Positions 5,088 to 5,526 of a stretch of DNA of 5,526 nucleotides are shown here, piece after piece. The stretch spans positions 1-5,526 of the forward strand of contig JBKJML010000016.1 in NCBI GenBank assembly GCA_046596415.1, written 5' to 3'. The notes beneath the pieces were generated by a model, which worked only from the letters and a program-made list of their open reading frames with translations, was not told the origin of the DNA and ran no database searches. This DNA is from JBKJML01 sp046596415 (GTDB lineage Bacteria; Actinomycetota; Thermoleophilia; Gaiellales; Gaiellaceae). Made by a program: the position numbers and the translations under genes. Each line of letters starts with the position of its first letter. Positions within the stretch are counted from its first letter, which is position 1.

Positions 5088-5526
5088 CTTGAGATCCGCC
5101 TGCTCGGCCCAGTAGCAGTGGAACGAGAGACAACCTCTGTTCAGCTGGGAGGCCCGAAACAACGCGCCGCGCTGGCGCTCCTGGCGACCCGTCCAGGAGC
5201 TTTCGTCTCGGCCGACAGCCTGATCCATACCCTCTGGGGCGAGGACCCGCCGCGCACCGCAGCCACCGCGCTCCAGGGCCACATCTCGCAGCTCCGCCGG
5301 CTGCTCGGGGCCGACGCGATCGTCACCCGCGATCCCGGCTACGCCCTCGCCGTCGACCCCGAGGCCGTCGACGCGAGCCGCTTCGAGCGGCTCCTCCAGG
5401 AGGCGCGCTCTCTGGCGCCCGCCGAGCGAGCCGAGCAGCTGCACGCGGCTCTCGCGCTGTGGCGCGGGCCAGCGCTCGCGGACGTCGCCCCGGTCGCTCA
5501 CCGACTGAACGAGGCCGCCGAGCGCC
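5088..5526 (+). CDS. SARP/AfsR-type transcriptional regulator (winged helix plus start of BTAD), N-terminal part
   Basis: The reading frame shows the typical SARP N-terminus L-E-I-R-L-L-G-P-V-A-V, then the OmpR-type winged-helix: G-G-P-K-Q-R-A-A-L-A-L-L-A, L-I-H-T-L-W-G-E-D-P-P, A-L-Q-G-H-I-S-Q-L-R-R-L-L-G, and the wing R-D-P-G-Y-A-L-A-V. From about base 5370 it passes into the bacterial transcriptional activation domain (S-R-F-E-R-L-L-Q-E-A-R, A-L-A-L-W-R-G-P-A-L-A-D-V). It runs off the right edge, so a larger AfsR-like protein with an ATPase module is possible. Coordinates give the first codon with recognisable homology; the frame is open from 5046 but has no ATG, GTG or TTG before GTG 5118, which would cut into the domain. 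CTG 5100 or a rare ATC start (5067) are alternatives. Such proteins activate nearby genes; the divergent secreted-protein gene is one possible target. Confidence 0.82.

Overview
The window is GC-rich DNA (third codon positions almost always G or C) with SARP/BTAD regulator and FIMAH/Ig-repeat secreted-protein families typical of soil actinobacteria. Thermoleophilia or a relative is a guess from overall flavour, not a proven placement. TGA is a normal stop here (it ends the first gene), which matters for the main finding.

Layout. (1) 1-1081, plus strand: the 3' end of an operon for a membrane-associated group 4 [NiFe]-hydrogenase-like / complex I-like enzyme: the C-terminal part of the large (HycE/HyfG-like) subunit, overlapping by one base a small (HycG/HyfI/NuoB-like) subunit that lacks two of the four usual iron-sulfur cysteines. 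(2) 1082-1283: non-coding, with weak inverted repeats and a possible leaderless promoter. (3) 1284-2279, plus strand: a cytoplasmic TlpA/redoxin-like protein whose reading frame is interrupted only by one TGA, exactly where the first active-site cysteine should be (W-A-S-W-[TGA]-G-C-R). I read it as a selenocysteine codon, followed by a plausible SECIS hairpin. (4) 2280-2442: non-coding, with a nested palindrome. (5) 2443-3384, plus strand: a RimK/glutathione-synthetase-like ATP-grasp ligase. (6) 3422-3459: a 17-bp perfect hairpin between convergent genes, a likely bidirectional terminator. (7) 3467-4945, minus strand: a secreted protein with a signal peptide, a galactose-binding-like module, two 77-residue tandem Ig-like repeats, a third Ig-like domain and a C-terminal FIMAH-like domain. 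(8) 4946-5087: a divergent control region with a 10-bp inverted repeat and two CCACTAAC direct repeats 11 bp apart. (9) about 5088 to the window end, plus strand: the N-terminal part of a SARP (AfsR/DnrI-type) regulator with no ordinary start codon at the expected place.

How it fits together. Groups 1 and 3-5 point the same way and concern redox and ligase chemistry, but the gaps between them suggest separate transcription units. A selenoprotein requires SelA/SelB/SelC/SelD elsewhere in the genome. A hydrogenase of the formate-hydrogenlyase type would fit a selenium-using organism, but nothing in the window proves this. The secreted protein and the SARP gene are divergent neighbours and could share control through the repeats between them.
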